64,000 nucleotides of DNA, taken from assembly GCA_951812925.1 (NCBI GenBank), contig OX638368.1, positions 10,061,994-10,125,993 on the forward strand, given 5' to 3'. The notes below the pieces were generated by a model that saw only the letters and a list, made by a program, of their open reading frames with translations, had not been told where the DNA came from and did not search any database. Shown here piece after piece: positions 36,699-48,240 of this stretch (position 1 is the stretch's first letter; every line of letters starts with the position of its first letter). Source of the DNA: Calliopum simillimum (lineage: Eukaryota; Arthropoda; Insecta; Diptera; Lauxaniidae). The translations under genes were made by a program, and so were the position numbers.

Positions 36699-36802
36699 AT
36701 TGTAGCAAAATCTGGAAAAAAAATTTGATTTTGCATAGGTCAGTGTAATCAAGTAGTTTTCTTATCTTGGCCCGTGTAGTGGATCCGAGAGAGTAGAACT
36801 AA

Positions 36803-37460
36803 AGGACCGTTTTGGGCCCATTTTTGTAAAAAAAATTTGTTGCACCAATCGAAGAGGTAGGGTCAAAAACATATTTTGGACATAACCAGGGGAGTTCCCG
36901 ACCCCTTTTAGTGACCGTGTTGGGACTATTTTTGTAAAAAATTTTATTGCACAAATCGATGGAAAAAGGTCGAAAATATATTTTGGACATGACCAGAGAA
37001 GTCCCCGACCTCTCTAAGTGACCGTTTTGAACCAATTTTTGTAAAAAAAAAAATTATAGCACCTATAGACATGGCAAAGAAGTCCCCCACCCCTCTTAGT
37101 GACTGTTTTGGGGCCATTTTTGTAAAAAAATTTCTGCACCAATCGATGGAAGACGGTCGAAAATATATTTTGGACATGACCAGAGGAGTCCCTGACCCCT
37201 CTTAGTGACCGTTTTGGTACCATTTTTGTAAAAAATTTCACTGCACCAATCGATGAGAAAAAGTTGAAAATATATTTTGGACATGACTAGAGAAGTCCCC
37301 GACCACTCTAAGTGACTTTTTTGGGCCCATTTTTGTAAAAAAATTTCACAGCACCAATCGATGGGAAAAAGTCGAAAATATATTTTGGACATGACCAGAA
37401 GATTCCCCGAGCGTTTTGGGCCCGTTTTTGTAAAAAAGTTTTATTGCTCTAATCGACGAG
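36803..37460. repeat. ~107-bp tandem array after the polycystin-like gene
   Basis: Six to seven units starting GACCGTTTTGGGCCC at about 36804, 36912, 37020, 37099, 37206, 37311 and 37405, each with TTTTTGTAAAAAA, CACCAATCGATGG and ATATATTTTGGACATGACC. The third unit is about 28 bp short. The array begins about 105 bp after the stop codon, and the first AATAAA on this strand after the gene is near 37479, so the array may lie in the 3' UTR. Confidence 0.9.
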
Positions 37461-37478
37461 ATATAAAAAATTTTTAAA

Positions 37479-37484
37479 AATAAA
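37479..37484 (+). terminator. Candidate polyadenylation signal AATAAA
   Basis: First AATAAA found after the stop at 36698. Using it would give a 3' UTR near 800 nt that includes the ~107-bp array. The region is AT-rich, so chance matches are likely. Confidence 0.25.
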
Positions 37485-39400
37485 ATCTGTTTCAAAAAAT
37501 TAATACATGAAAGAGTTTAAAAAAATATTTTCAACTAAAAGTTTATAAAAACTTCGACGATAAAAAGCTTAAAGGCACTTCAGACTATCTGAGTAGTCAT
37601 ATGCGTTTTCTTTTGTTTTTCTGTATGATTTTTTCTCTGACTGTGAAATTTTTATTGTTTTTAATTTTTATTGTTGAAATTGTTTTAATTTTTTATTTTT
37701 CCAACAACATAAAAAAATTTGAAAATTCATATGACTTCTCTTTTCAAATAGATTCAAATCTAATGCCAAAATAACTCATAGGAGTTTTCTTCTGATAAAT
37801 CATTTGTGAAAGAAATTTACATTCACACTATCAGAATTGGCATATTTGACAACTGATAAGAGTTTCTGTATGACTTCTCAGATAGTCTGAAGCAGCTTTT
37901 ACAAAAACTTCATTTGTAAAAATTTTTGAATCAAAGAATAAAATATTTAAGATCTGGTTTTAAAAACTGAAGAATAAAATTGAGTTAGGTCAAAGCTGTT
38001 TGACGTTACGCAAGTAGCCACCGATCGTGTCTATTAAAGAGGCTTCTTAATCTAATACGATAAAAAATGAGCCCTAGAAAATCTGGGTTCTACTCACTAA
38101 AAATAAAGGTCATTCCCTTGTACTTCTCACAATGGCAGTCAGATTTTTCATTTTTCAATAACCTGTTTCATGCTCAATTTTTAGAAGTTTTATATGTGGC
38201 TTAATCTTTTTTCAGGAAGTTTTTGCGATTCTCGAAACTTGAAAATAAAAAATAATACTAAAACCGACAAAAAAACAAATGCTTTCAATTACATTCAATT
38301 AAATTCAATCTGTTTCAACTTTTCTTGAGTTCAACTTTTCAAATAAAAACTTTTTAAATTTTTGTTTAAACACAAAAAAGTAAAGAAAAAATATGTTTAT
38401 AAAAATGCATTCAACCACTTTCAGCATTTTCATATCGGAACGAAAATTTCCTTCCAGTGGCACAGCCCAATAATACCAATCTCACCGAGACGCATAGCAG
38501 ACCCACGCATCCACACAGATTCAATGAATCAATACAACGAAGAAGAAAACAACAAAAAAACCACGCTTATTTACACAACAAATTTCTTAAGTACCAGATT
38601 TTATGGCACCCTATTTTTAAATTTTTTTTTTTTATTTTCATTTTTTTGTTACTCCAACGGATTCCCAATTTCCAGACAACACAGCTTATAGCGTTGCTGC
38701 AGCATAAATTCAATCTGAATTTGTATGTGTGCCTTTAAGTGTGCAGGTGTGTGTATTTGTCTGCTTATTTTTCCACTCATACATTGTTGAGTTTATTGTG
38801 TTGATTTTCCTTGAGTTTACAGTGTAAGCGACGACGGTGACGGCAATGATGATGTGAATAAGTATAATTTTCTCATTTCCAGAAATTTTCAATTTTTTGT
38901 TATTTTTGTTGGTATTGTTGATATTTCAGCCCCCTGTCGATACTGTTGTTGTTTTACTTTTGTGAAATTTGTGGTTGTTGTAAGTGCTGATTTCAATTTT
39001 GCGGATAATGTTGCGACCAAATTTATATCTGGTTCATATGAATGAGAGTGCAAAATGCGACGGTAGTACCTAGTGTGGAAAAAATTGCAAGATTCCAGAA
39101 TTCAAAAAAAATTATAGAAATTTTCCTATATACATATTTATATTTTATTGCCATGCACTCGACAAGATACTTCTCGTAATAACTCAATAAGATGCCACCT
39201 TTTTAATGCCAAAAATCAATTTTGGTTCCTATTTTAAATATATGTTTGTATGATATTGCGACGAAGAGGCAAAATAAGTATTTAAATACAAACAACAAAA
39301 GTAAAAATTAACGGCACAATACCGTTATCAGCGCCATCTATTATTGATTGGAGTTAACTAACTAACAAACAACCATCAGCGCCATCCAATGGCAATTTAT
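37485..39400. other. Unassigned AT-rich intergenic DNA
   Basis: No recognisable gene, terminal repeat or array. Open frames at 38362-38738 are low-complexity. Confidence 0.5.
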
Positions 39401-39419
39401 GTAACGTGATATCAAGTAC

Positions 39420-39620
39420 TTAAACGTAAAACGAGTAAAGAAATAAACAAAAGCAACTATCAGATACGACAAGAAGGTTTGTATAATACCAGTCTTTTTC
39501 TGCGTTCTTAGCACAAGGTGAAAAAAACAGTCTAAAGTAAAATGCGTATAGAAATAAACAAAAGCAACTATCAAGTGAGACGAGAAGAAATAAACGTGGC
39601 TTGTACAGCTGTCGTATTAA
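39420..39620 (+). repeat. Direct duplication, ~110 bp apart
   Basis: AGAAATAAACAAAAGCAACTATC occurs near 39437 and 39549 with similar flanks (GTAAAACGAGTAA / GTAAAATGCGTAT before; GACAAGAAGG / GACGAGAAG after). A CAGCGCCATC motif is also repeated at about 39330 and 39376. Confidence 0.6.
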
Positions 39621-40099
39621 CCATTGAGAAGGTTCCAGTTTTTGAAATTTTGAATTAAATAATATATTTTTTCGACGAAAAAATAAAACAAAAAAAGCTT
39701 GAGAAAGAAAACACGACAAGTGTAGGTACCAGTTGGAAAAGTTTGATGTGGCCAATTAAGCTCTGATTTGTATCGTATACGGATGTCTTGCATAAATAAT
39801 GTCGAATTGATTTTGTTCTACATAGTTTATTGGTTTTCAAGACACATTATCTAGAAACTGGCTATTTTTTTAATTTTCTTGGAAAAACTGATTTTCCAAA
39901 AATTCACAATTTACCTAAAATTTAGCAAATTGGTATCCCATTTATTTTTATATGTGCTTTTCATAAAAAATTACGAGATACTTTAAAAAAAAAATAAATT
40001 TCCATAAAATTTACAAATTTAGAAGTAATTTCTCATTTCCCAAGCCCATAAATGCTATATCATTCATAAAAGGATTAATCCATATCGGCCCGGTACCCG

Positions 40100-40720
40100 A
40101 TCACGTTGAAATTTTTTGAATTTTAGAATACAGGCTAATATGGGCCTTATCAAGAAAAATGTCTCAAACGGTTTTCGAGTTACGGTTGGGGTAGTTTTCT
40201 ACCCCTTGGTTTTTGTAAATTTTTCGCAAGTTTATTTGAAAGACAGCAAAGTTTCATTGAGATGTTGTTTTACATGTTGTTCTATGATCAATGGAACCCA
40301 CTCACCAGATAGCCACTCAGTACAATTAAATCAGTCATATTCCAGTGGACAGTGACCACGCGACCAAGTGACCACACTGGGTCATTAGTATAAAAAGTCC
40401 TTATTTTCGAAGATAAAATTTTGGTCTTAGGAAGAACAAACTACATTTCTTCAAACACTGTTTTTCTATAGAGCCCTGTGGTTTCATCTGGATTCATTCA
40501 TATTCCAGTGGTCCATGGCCAGGTGACCAATTCGCCAAATACGGTTCTCAGTATGAAAAGTCCTTATTTTCAAGAACAAAATCTTGGTATTAGGAAAAAG
40601 AAACTGCACTAAATTATGTGTTGTTTCAAACACTGTTTTATGCCCTATGAATCCCATTTGAAATCCATTTATCTCTCAGTGATCAAGTGCTCATATTGGG
40701 GTCATCGTGATAGTAAACGA
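40100..40720 (+). repeat. Left arm of a wide inverted repeat (partner 46890-48240)
   Basis: Contains GGTTTTCGAGTTACGGTTGG, TTCCAGTGGACAGTGACCAC and a second module with TTCCAGTGGTCCATGGCCAG. The reverse complement of the whole order is found at 46890-48240, interrupted there by another element. Within the arm the CAGTGG...GTGACCA...AAAGTCCTTATTTTC module occurs twice, about 180 bp apart. Confidence 0.75.
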
Positions 40721-40819
40721 TTGCCAACATTCCAAAGATTAGATATGTATCAACAAATAATTTTTAGAGTTTCTAGTTTCATAGAATCCCTATTTTAGTT
40801 AAGAGGTATAAAGCTACCC

Positions 40820-41110
40820 TTCGCTTTAGGCAAACGGTCTTTTTTACTCAAAAGCAAGGCAGCTCACGAAAAAAGTGTACAGGGCATAAAACATATACGC
40901 TTGTGATTTTTTCTGAAATTTTTTGGTAAATTTTTTAAGTTATTTTTTTTTTTTTTTGACCAATTTTTGAAAAATTATAAAATGTATCAAAAAATTCTGA
41001 AAAAGTTCCTAAATATACTTTGTATGATTCTAAATATAATAAGCATTACAACACTTTTTCGTAAGATGCTTTGCTTATGAGTAAAAATAGCATTTTGCCG
41101 ACTTCTGGCG
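40820..41110. repeat. Palindromic AGATGCTTTGCTTATGAG-type element, copy 3 of 4
   Basis: TTTACTCAAAAGCAAGGCAG...CACGAAAAAAGTGTA on the left pairs with CACTTTTTCGTAAGATGCTT...ATGAGTAAAAATAG on the right around a T-rich centre. Homologous to 22795-23090. Confidence 0.7.
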
Positions 41111-41218
41111 TTCAAAGGCCGAAAACTTTGAATTAAAAACTGTATCCCGTCATGAATGAATTAAAAACTAAAAATTTAGCGTTTATTTGTAAGTTTTTCT
41201 TAAAAAATATTTAAGAAC

Positions 41219-41823
41219 ATATGAGGAGTTATTTTTCAAAAGGGCGTAAAACCATGTTAAACAAATTTTCAGCAATGAGAAAAAACTTGTATGGGCTGTT
41301 TACAATAACATATTTTTTTTTTAATGTCTCCTGTATTACAGTGAGTTGACCAAAGATTCTAATCCTCTTAACATTTTTGTTGTAACATATTTGCAGTAAT
41401 TGCAAAAAGTAAAAAACATTTGGAAATAAGCCCTTTTGATCTGAAACGTTTGGAAATAAGCCCTTTTCTTTCAAAATCACTTTTATTTCACCATTTGGAA
41501 GTTAATTTTGATGTATATTGGCATGGTATGTAAGCACCTATATAGCCTGGGGCATATAAAAAATATTAAAAAATTTTTTTGGCCACTATTCAAAATACGT
41601 CTTTTTGTATCAAACTTTAAAAATTTCTATGAAATGATATGGAAGTAAGCCCTTTTGTTTTGAAATGTGACTTTTGATCGCGATTTTATCTTAGAAAAAT
41701 GCATTTTTTGTGATGAATTTTAGACTAGAGGATGCATTTTAGAATGGTAGTGGCGATGGCATCCTTAGGCTTGTTCGAGGTTGGAAGTGGTTTTGCGTCC
41801 TTTTGAAAAATCACTCCTCATAT
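41219..41823. mobile_element. TIR element A, about 605 bp
   Basis: ATATGAGGAGTTATTTTTCAAAAGG...GTAAAACCA at 41219-41255 returns inverted as TGGTTTTGCGTCCTTTTGAAAAA...CTCCTCATAT at 41789-41823. Inside, the line GGAAATAAGCCCTTTT occurs twice and GGAAGTAAGCCCTTTT once. It abuts the next TIR element end to end. Confidence 0.7.
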
Positions 41824-42985
41824 ATTGTTAGCTTAATATGGAAAAGGCGTATCTGAAATTTTTTCGATATTGACTTTTTTGCATATTCTGGTTGGCAACT
41901 CTCTCATACACCTCTCTACAAAAATTAGGCATGATAATATCAAAAATAGCCAAGTTATAGTCAATTTTAAAAAAGCCCTAATACATAACAAAAAATTTTT
42001 GAAAGAAAAAAGCCCTAACTCACAATATGTAGCGTTTAAATAGTGTTGAAATCACTCAGAAACTATTCGGTTAATTAAGTTGAAAACTTGGCAGTGAGTG
42101 TATCTCGAATATGGAAAGGTTTTTATGCTATACACGAAGGTTCCTGAAGGTCATCCGAAGGTTTTCTGATCAAAACGAAGAATATCTGGGTACACTAGAG
42201 GAAAAACATCTATGGTAGACTATGAATGAACCTTTGTTGATAGTTTTCGAAGGCCACCCGAAGGCTTGATAGTCAAAACGAAGAATATTTCAGTATACTA
42301 GAGGAAAAAAAATATCAAAGCATTCAAAATCAAAACAAAGAATCCCTAGGTATACTAAAAGGAAAGCATCTATGGCGAACTATCTATTAGCTTTAATTGA
42401 TAGTTTCTAAGGCATCCGAAGGTTCCCGAAAGTCACCCGAAGGCTTCATAGTCAATATGAAGGTATACCCATGGGAAAACATTAATAGCATCTATGAGTT
42501 TAGTTGCTGTGGGTACTTTTTTTATCATAAGCTTTACTTGATGTACACTCTAATGTTTTAAATTGTTGTTAACTGCTGATTGTTACCACTTTTATGATAA
42601 TCTTCCATACAAAACATAAACATTTTCGTTCAAATTTTTGTCCAATCCAATTAACTTTTTTTGTAAAGATTTTCCTTTTCATTTTATATCGAATAACTTT
42701 AATTTTATTCATAATTTTTGATTTATTGTAAAAAGCCCTAACTCACTTTTTTTAAAAAAAAAATTTTAAAATGAAAAGACCTATCACACAAAACTATCCA
42801 AAAAACAAAGAAAATAAAAACAAAATCCTAGAATGAAAATTGTTGATAATTTTTGTTGTAAATTGCATTTAAAGATTTTTTAAATGTTTGGATTATCAAA
42901 TTTTATTCAGTTTTTTCCTTCTCCTGTAAAGTACTGAAAATGTGAGTAACGCCTTTTCCATATTAAGCTAACGATATATACTTAT
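41819..42985. mobile_element. TIR element B, about 1.16 kb, with internal tandem modules
   Basis: TTAGCTTAATATGGAAAAGG at the left end (41819-41850) is inverted at 42949-42979; ATATAT lies outside both ends. The core at 42120-42500 carries about three modules of ~125 bp sharing CATCCGAAGG, GAGGAAAAACATCTATGG and ATACTAGAGG. AAGCCCTAACTCAC occurs twice near the flanks of the core. No transposase frame. Confidence 0.7.
42120..42500 (+). repeat. ~125-bp tandem modules in TIR element B
   Basis: Repeated lines: AAGGTCACCCGAAGGCTT-like, ATAGTCAAAACGAAGAAT, GTATACTAGAGGAAA, GCATCTATGG. About three diverged copies. Confidence 0.65.
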
Positions 42986-42989
42986 AAAA

Positions 42990-44738
42990 GTAAAATTTTT
43001 GCGAAAAATTTTTTTCTTGAAGTAGTATTTGCTTATAGAAAGAACTTTTGAAAATCAAAATGATAAATTACATGTATTTATTGATTCGCAAAGTTTTATG
43101 AAAGCCATTAATTTTTGTAAAACAGTCTTTCTAAGAGAATTAAAAAATCACCAATTCCAAGACATTTTATCTTAACAAAAAATTATACTAGGACAAAATC
43201 CTCCCGCATTATTTATACCAGACATCAGTGCCACAACATTGTCAAATTTGAGCTTAATAAGTCACATTAAACTTTTTCAGCTGGTACTTACACTCGAGTT
43301 TAGAAATAGACAAAATCAACTGTTTGATACTACAGTAAAGTACGAGAAGAAATCTGCAAAATTTATAGCTCGGCAAAAATCACCGTAGGTGCTACAGTAT
43401 CAAGAAAGCTAGCTTCTAAAAGAAAGTTTCGTAGCTGTTGCGAGAACTATTGAGAAAACTACATAGATAACTGTTAATTTAATAATAAATTCCATAGCAA
43501 TATATTGAAAAATCAATGTCAATCCCAATAAACCTTGCACGCACTATTTTGAACACTAGCATTTTCATAAATTTTTACATAAATTTCATTTCTGTCCACT
43601 GTGCAGTTGAACAACTAGAACAGAATAACAAGTATTAACAATAAAAGCAACACTGAGTAAGAAAATAAACACAACCAAATCAAAACACTGAATATTCACA
43701 ATAATAAATTTGTTTATCAGTGTTGTGTTTTTTTTCGTTTTTCTTTCTATTTTAGTTGAAAGCACTGCATGACTGAATGGTTGAATGGATGACTGGTTCA
43801 TTGGTTGGTTAATTGTTTGGTGGGTTGGTTGATTGGCTGCCTGGCTGGCTGTTGGTTTGTAACGCACAGGTGAAATGAAAATCGACTGTGGCTTCTTTTT
43901 TTGTATTTTGTGCTTTTATTGTTTTTATTTATTTTATTATCCGTTTTTGTTTAAGTTTACTTTGATTTTGCGATTTATTTGCTCTGCTTCTATGAATTTT
44001 CAATAATGTAAACAAGGTTAACCACAAAAACAACAACAACAACAAAAGCAAAGTTTTTAAACAAAAGAATTGTGTATTTAATACCTTAATGTGAATTCGA
44101 TTTGTTTCGATGCGATTTGACTACAAAATTTTATTACAATTTAATGTACAGGAAATTCTTTAATTGGAAAAAGTTTATTACATTTAGTAATAGAGGGATT
44201 CTCTTTAGTTTTTTTGTTTTATTAAGAATTTACAAATAAAAATAGCAAACAATAAGTTGTCTAAAAATAACTATATTTTTGGTTTGAAATAAAATACTTC
44301 AATTTACTAAAAGTTCTACGTTACTTTTCGCCAGCAGCTAAGATGAAAAGTACGTTCCGATATGCCAGTCAAATTTGGCGTGTTCCGAAGTATAGAGATA
44401 TCGAATTACTTTGAGCGCTATCAATGGTACTTTCAAAAGTACATAGTTCTAAGTTAACGAGTAATTTGATTCCGGTGCAAGTCAATTTCACACAAAGAGA
44501 ATAATTGCGGCGTTGCGTGCAATAACGCCCTAAGTCGAAGAATGTCATTTTGAGATATTTCAATTTAAAGTTTCTAAATGCTGTGCAAAGAACAAACTAT
44601 CATTTAAACCTTGGAAAACAAATTAATTCAATTAACAAAAAAAACTACAAAACTGCTCCGATTTTAATGATTTTTTTTTTTTTAAATGATGTGAATGAAA
44701 AAAACTTTAGCCTCAACTATTCACAAATTGTCAAAATC
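42990..44738. other. Unassigned intergenic DNA with simple repeats
   Basis: A TTGG/CTGG-rich simple tract at 43770-43857 and (CAA)n at 44028-44046. No gene or transposon ends seen. Confidence 0.5.
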
Positions 44739-45125
44739 CTAAAGCGTCTGACCCAGAGTGGGCGACTCCCAGGTCAGCGTCTGTTCCAGATTGGGTGGCT
44801 GAAATTAAAAGTGAATTTGGCTACTATATTTGCAGCGCTTGCCGGATCCAGCTTTAAGCTTATAACTTACTGCGTGGGGCGTTGCCGAGAAGATTATACT
44901 AATGAAGCATGGATCGAAAAACGATGGAAAATAGCTCTCCAAGTGGTACCCACCAGAGTGTGGTTAATCCACCTGCCTCGGCAGCATGCACATCAGATTT
45001 GGAGGTGCAAAAAACATGCATAGTTAGGAATAATTCTCCTATAGCTGGAACCAAAATGGTTTCATAAAATTTTGTGGTCCTATGCTCCTCCTAGGAGTTA
45101 AAGAAGAATACATACATACATTCAC
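44739..45125 (+). mobile_element. Possible LINE 3'-end fragment with (TACA)n tail
   Basis: A locally GC-richer block reading GACCCAGAGTGGGCGACTCC ... CTGGAACCAAAATGGTTTC ... TGGTCCTATGCTCCTCCTAGG and then GAATACATACATACATTCA. A compositional island ended by a short TACA tandem repeat fits the 3' end of a LINE. A frame of 157 codons (44550-45023) crosses into it but shows no known domain. Confidence 0.35.
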
Positions 45126-45169
45126 AAATGTGTGTTCTTCTTTATATCTTTAAAATTTTAATTTAAAAA

Positions 45170-45460
45170 AAAACATGCATACATTTGCATTCAAATTTGC
45201 ATCTGGTAAATATTTAATTTTTTACAACATGCAAAAAATGCTTAAAATTGTCCAAAGAATGCATGTGAATTTTTTAAAATTCTTTATTATTTTTTTTTTT
45301 TAATCAATTTTTGAAAAATTATAAAATGTTCCAAAAATTCTAAAAAATCCATAGTTGTTTTTTGGACAATTCTAGGCATTTGTTGCCATATACATTTCTT
45401 TCGTTAGGCACCTTAGTTTTGTGTAAAAACCGTTTTGCCTATCGCAAACTGATTTTTGCA
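45170..45460. repeat. Palindromic AGGCACCTTAG-type element, copy 4 of 4
   Basis: AAATGCTTAAAATTGTCCAAAGAATGC on the left pairs with TTTTTTGGACAATTCTAGGCATT on the right around an AT-rich centre; the right outer part (GTTAGGCACCTTAGTTTTG, AAAACCGTTTTGCC) matches copies 2 and 3. The left outer part is degraded. Confidence 0.6.
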
Positions 45461-45505
45461 ATAACGCCCCAAGTCACACTACGCCCTAAAATATTGTTCG
45501 CAGCG

Positions 45506-46543
45506 CACACTGGTTCAAAATCCTAAAAAGCTGGCCAAAAGTCGAAAAAAAAAAGGTTTTTTAAACTAACTTCTTATGGACCGTATTGTCTAACAGATAT
45601 TCATAGACCTCAAAAAATTTATAAAAAAGATCCAGGTATTCCTAAAATGCTCTTGGGATCTCTCCAAAAGGACGTTTCTCAGACGAAAAATTCTGTGAGT
45701 TAAAAGTAAAAATTAATTGTTCACTGTAAAAATTGTGTGGTTACTGTAAAACTGAACCGATTTTAACGTTAGAATGTGGAATCTCTTTGTAAAAGAAAAT
45801 ACTATCGAACCTCTATATTGAAAACTTGCAATAATTTATACTTTTGCGTTGATTGTGATTAACTTAAAATCAAATTATTTCACAAAATCAGTTTGCAATG
45901 GTTATGAAAAAAGCCCAGAACTAATTTATACCACGTCATACCACCAAGATTTTTCGGATTTAAGAAGATTGAAACATTTTCTAACACATGTAAAAAAATT
46001 GAGTTGCCTTTGTTTGCCCTTTTTGTTTGACGCGATTTTTTCTGAAGCAACCAGAGGAAAATTTAACTCATATTGCTGGCCAAGTGTTAATATGTGATGC
46101 TCGCCCGAAATGATAAAATTTTTATATTATTATACAGCTTATACTCCATGATAAACGAATCTAAAACCCATTCTTATATAGATTAATTTACCGTTGCACA
46201 CAACTCTATCAAAATTAAAGTTTTGAAATAAATTTTTAAATTAGATATAAAAATTGTGGTAGTGTTGTTTTTTGCCATTACGAATCCGCCATTTTGTTTT
46301 TTAAAAATCTAATATCAGATTCGCAATCAGTGACACCAAAAACCCCCGTGTAAATTTTTTTGTTAGATTTGGTTGAATATTTATTCAAATCGTCCGCCAT
46401 TTTGAATCCGCCATTTTCTTTTTTAAAAATCTAACATCAAATTCGTAATCAGTGACCTCAAAAATCCCCAAGTAAAAAATTTCGTCTCGAAAATTTAATG
46501 ATTTCGACTTTTGGCCAGCTTTTAGGGATTTTGAACCAGTGTG
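45506..46543. mobile_element. Transib-like non-autonomous element 2, 1038 bp
   Basis: Terminal inverted repeats of about 40 bp start CACACTGGTTCAAAATCC and end in the complement ...CCAGTGTG. Read as heptamer CACACTG, 23-bp spacer, nonamer CAAAAGTCG. An exact 5-bp direct repeat CAGCG flanks it (45501-45505, 46544-46548). End layout and duplication length match the element at 4696-6346, though the sequences differ. Inside, a ~120-bp module with AATCCGCCATTTT, AAAAATCTAA and CAGTGAC is duplicated (46284, 46404). No transposase. Confidence 0.72.
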
Positions 46544-46889
46544 CAGCGCCTCAATTGTCAAACGAACTCGCGCTTTAAATTTTCTACGTAGGCGACAGCA
46601 CTATTGTCCCCCAACTCTTTTCCTTATCATTCTTTATATCCTCTAAGATTATCTAGAACTAAACTCCAAACAAGACTGAAAGAGAAATACAATGAAAATT
46701 AAACAAACAATTAGCTGACTTCGATTATATTGAAAATATTAAAACATACCACAAATCCTTGCCATGAAATCACAAAATTCTGCTTCATAAATCTATACAT
46801 TTAAGTGAAAAAGTATGAACTTAAAATGTTCCAGGCATATGATTACCTTGAAAGCTTGAAAGTAATACATGGAATAAGTCCACAGCTTT

Positions 46890-48240
46890 ACATACCCTTT
46901 TCGACTTAATTGGTTTTTTCGAAATAAAATTTCTTTGGCTGAATTAGTTGATTCTTTTTCCTAATGCCATAATTTAATCCTTGAAAATAAGTACTTTTTT
47001 TACTAAGAAACCAATACGGTCACTTGGTTATGGTCCACCGAAATGTAAATGGATTTCGATGAAACCAAATGGAGTCAATAAAACAGTGTTTGAAACAATA
47101 TACCAGTTTAGTGCAGTTTCTTCTTCCTAAAAGCAGAATTTTATCTTTGACAATATAGACTTTTTATACTGATGACCCAATGTGGTCACTTGGTCGTGTA
47201 GTCACTGGCCACTGGAATATGAATGTGTACTAATTGAACTAAGTGGTTATCAGGTGAGTGGGTTTCATTGCTCATAGAACAATATTTAAAACCACATCGC
47301 CGGTGCTTACGAAGACTATCTCTTCTTTAAATGCTTACAAGAAAATCCTTTTTTTCAAACTGCGGCGAAGAAAATCTCTTTTTTTAAAATGCAGTGTAAA
47401 AAATCACTCTTTCGATTAGTAATTTTTTCGAAAAAAGGAATAGGAAAAATTTCTCTGAAAAAATTATTTTTTTAAAATAATTTCATAATAATTATTTATA
47501 TATATAATTTTTTCGGGTGAAAATGGAAAATTTCGAAAAATCTGATGGCACCACCAAAAAGCTGAGAAAATTTTCTATCGAAATCATTAGTTAGTTATTT
47601 TTTCTAGGTGTGTTTTGGTACTCGTACGGCGAGTTAAAAATTGAGTGATTTGGTCAAATAATGCCGCGTGGCAGAGCACTACGATACTTCAGGAAATTTA
47701 GCCCATAAGGGACAAGTTGAGTTCATTCTCATCGCGCTTCATTCGCTGCGATTTAAAGTGAAATGTTTATTTTCGTAACTCGTCGAAAAAGTATTCACTA
47801 AATAAAGAAATTTTCTTCGCCGCATTTTGTAAAAAGTGATTTTCTTTGCCGCGTTTTATAAAAAGTGATTTTTTTGTCCGCATATTACAAAAAAGATTTT
47901 TGTCGCCGCAATTTCAAAAAAAAAAAATTTTTTTCGCCGCAATTTCAAAAAAAAGATTTTCTTCGCCGCAACTTTCAGTTGGAAGATTTTCTTCGTAAGC
48001 ACCGACGACATATCAATGAAACTTTACAATTTTTTCAACTAAGCTTACAAAAACTTTTAAAAAACCAGTTTTGTTCCGAATATACACAATATGTATTGGC
48101 CCAAGGGGTAAAAAACTACCCTAACCGTAACTCGAAAACCATTTGAGATATCCAACGAATTTTCTTGATAAGGACCAAATCAGCCTTTGTTCTAAAATTC
48201 ACGAAAACAGTTTCAACGAATAGATATGGGATTTTAGGAA
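46890..48240 (-). repeat. Right arm of the wide inverted repeat, split by an insertion
   Basis: 46890-47300 and 48005-48240 together are the reverse complement of 40100-40720 (for example GTGGTCACTTGGTCGTG and CCCAAGGGGTAAAAAACTAC). The 704 bp in between (47301-48004) are a separate inverted-repeat element; the left arm supplies the uninterrupted empty site. Confidence 0.75.
47301..48004. mobile_element. 704-bp inverted-repeat element with CTTCGCCGC array
   Basis: Ends CGGTGCTTACGAAGA / TCTTCGTAAGCACCG. Its right third (47795-47995) is a tandem array of about seven ~28-bp units of the form GATTTTCTTCGCCGCAATTTC, and the left end carries two inverted copies (GCGGCGAAGAAAATC). Insertion into the repeat arm is shown by comparison with 40100-40720. 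The target duplication is not clear (ACAT on both sides at most). Confidence 0.75.

Noticed and set aside
43586..43867. 93-codon minus-strand frame rich in NQP
   Set aside because: The N-terminal half is a TTGG/CTGG simple repeat and the rest is unlike any family.
44550..45023. 157-codon frame
   Set aside because: First half is random AT-rich sequence and the second half runs into a LINE-like 3' end; no domain recognised.
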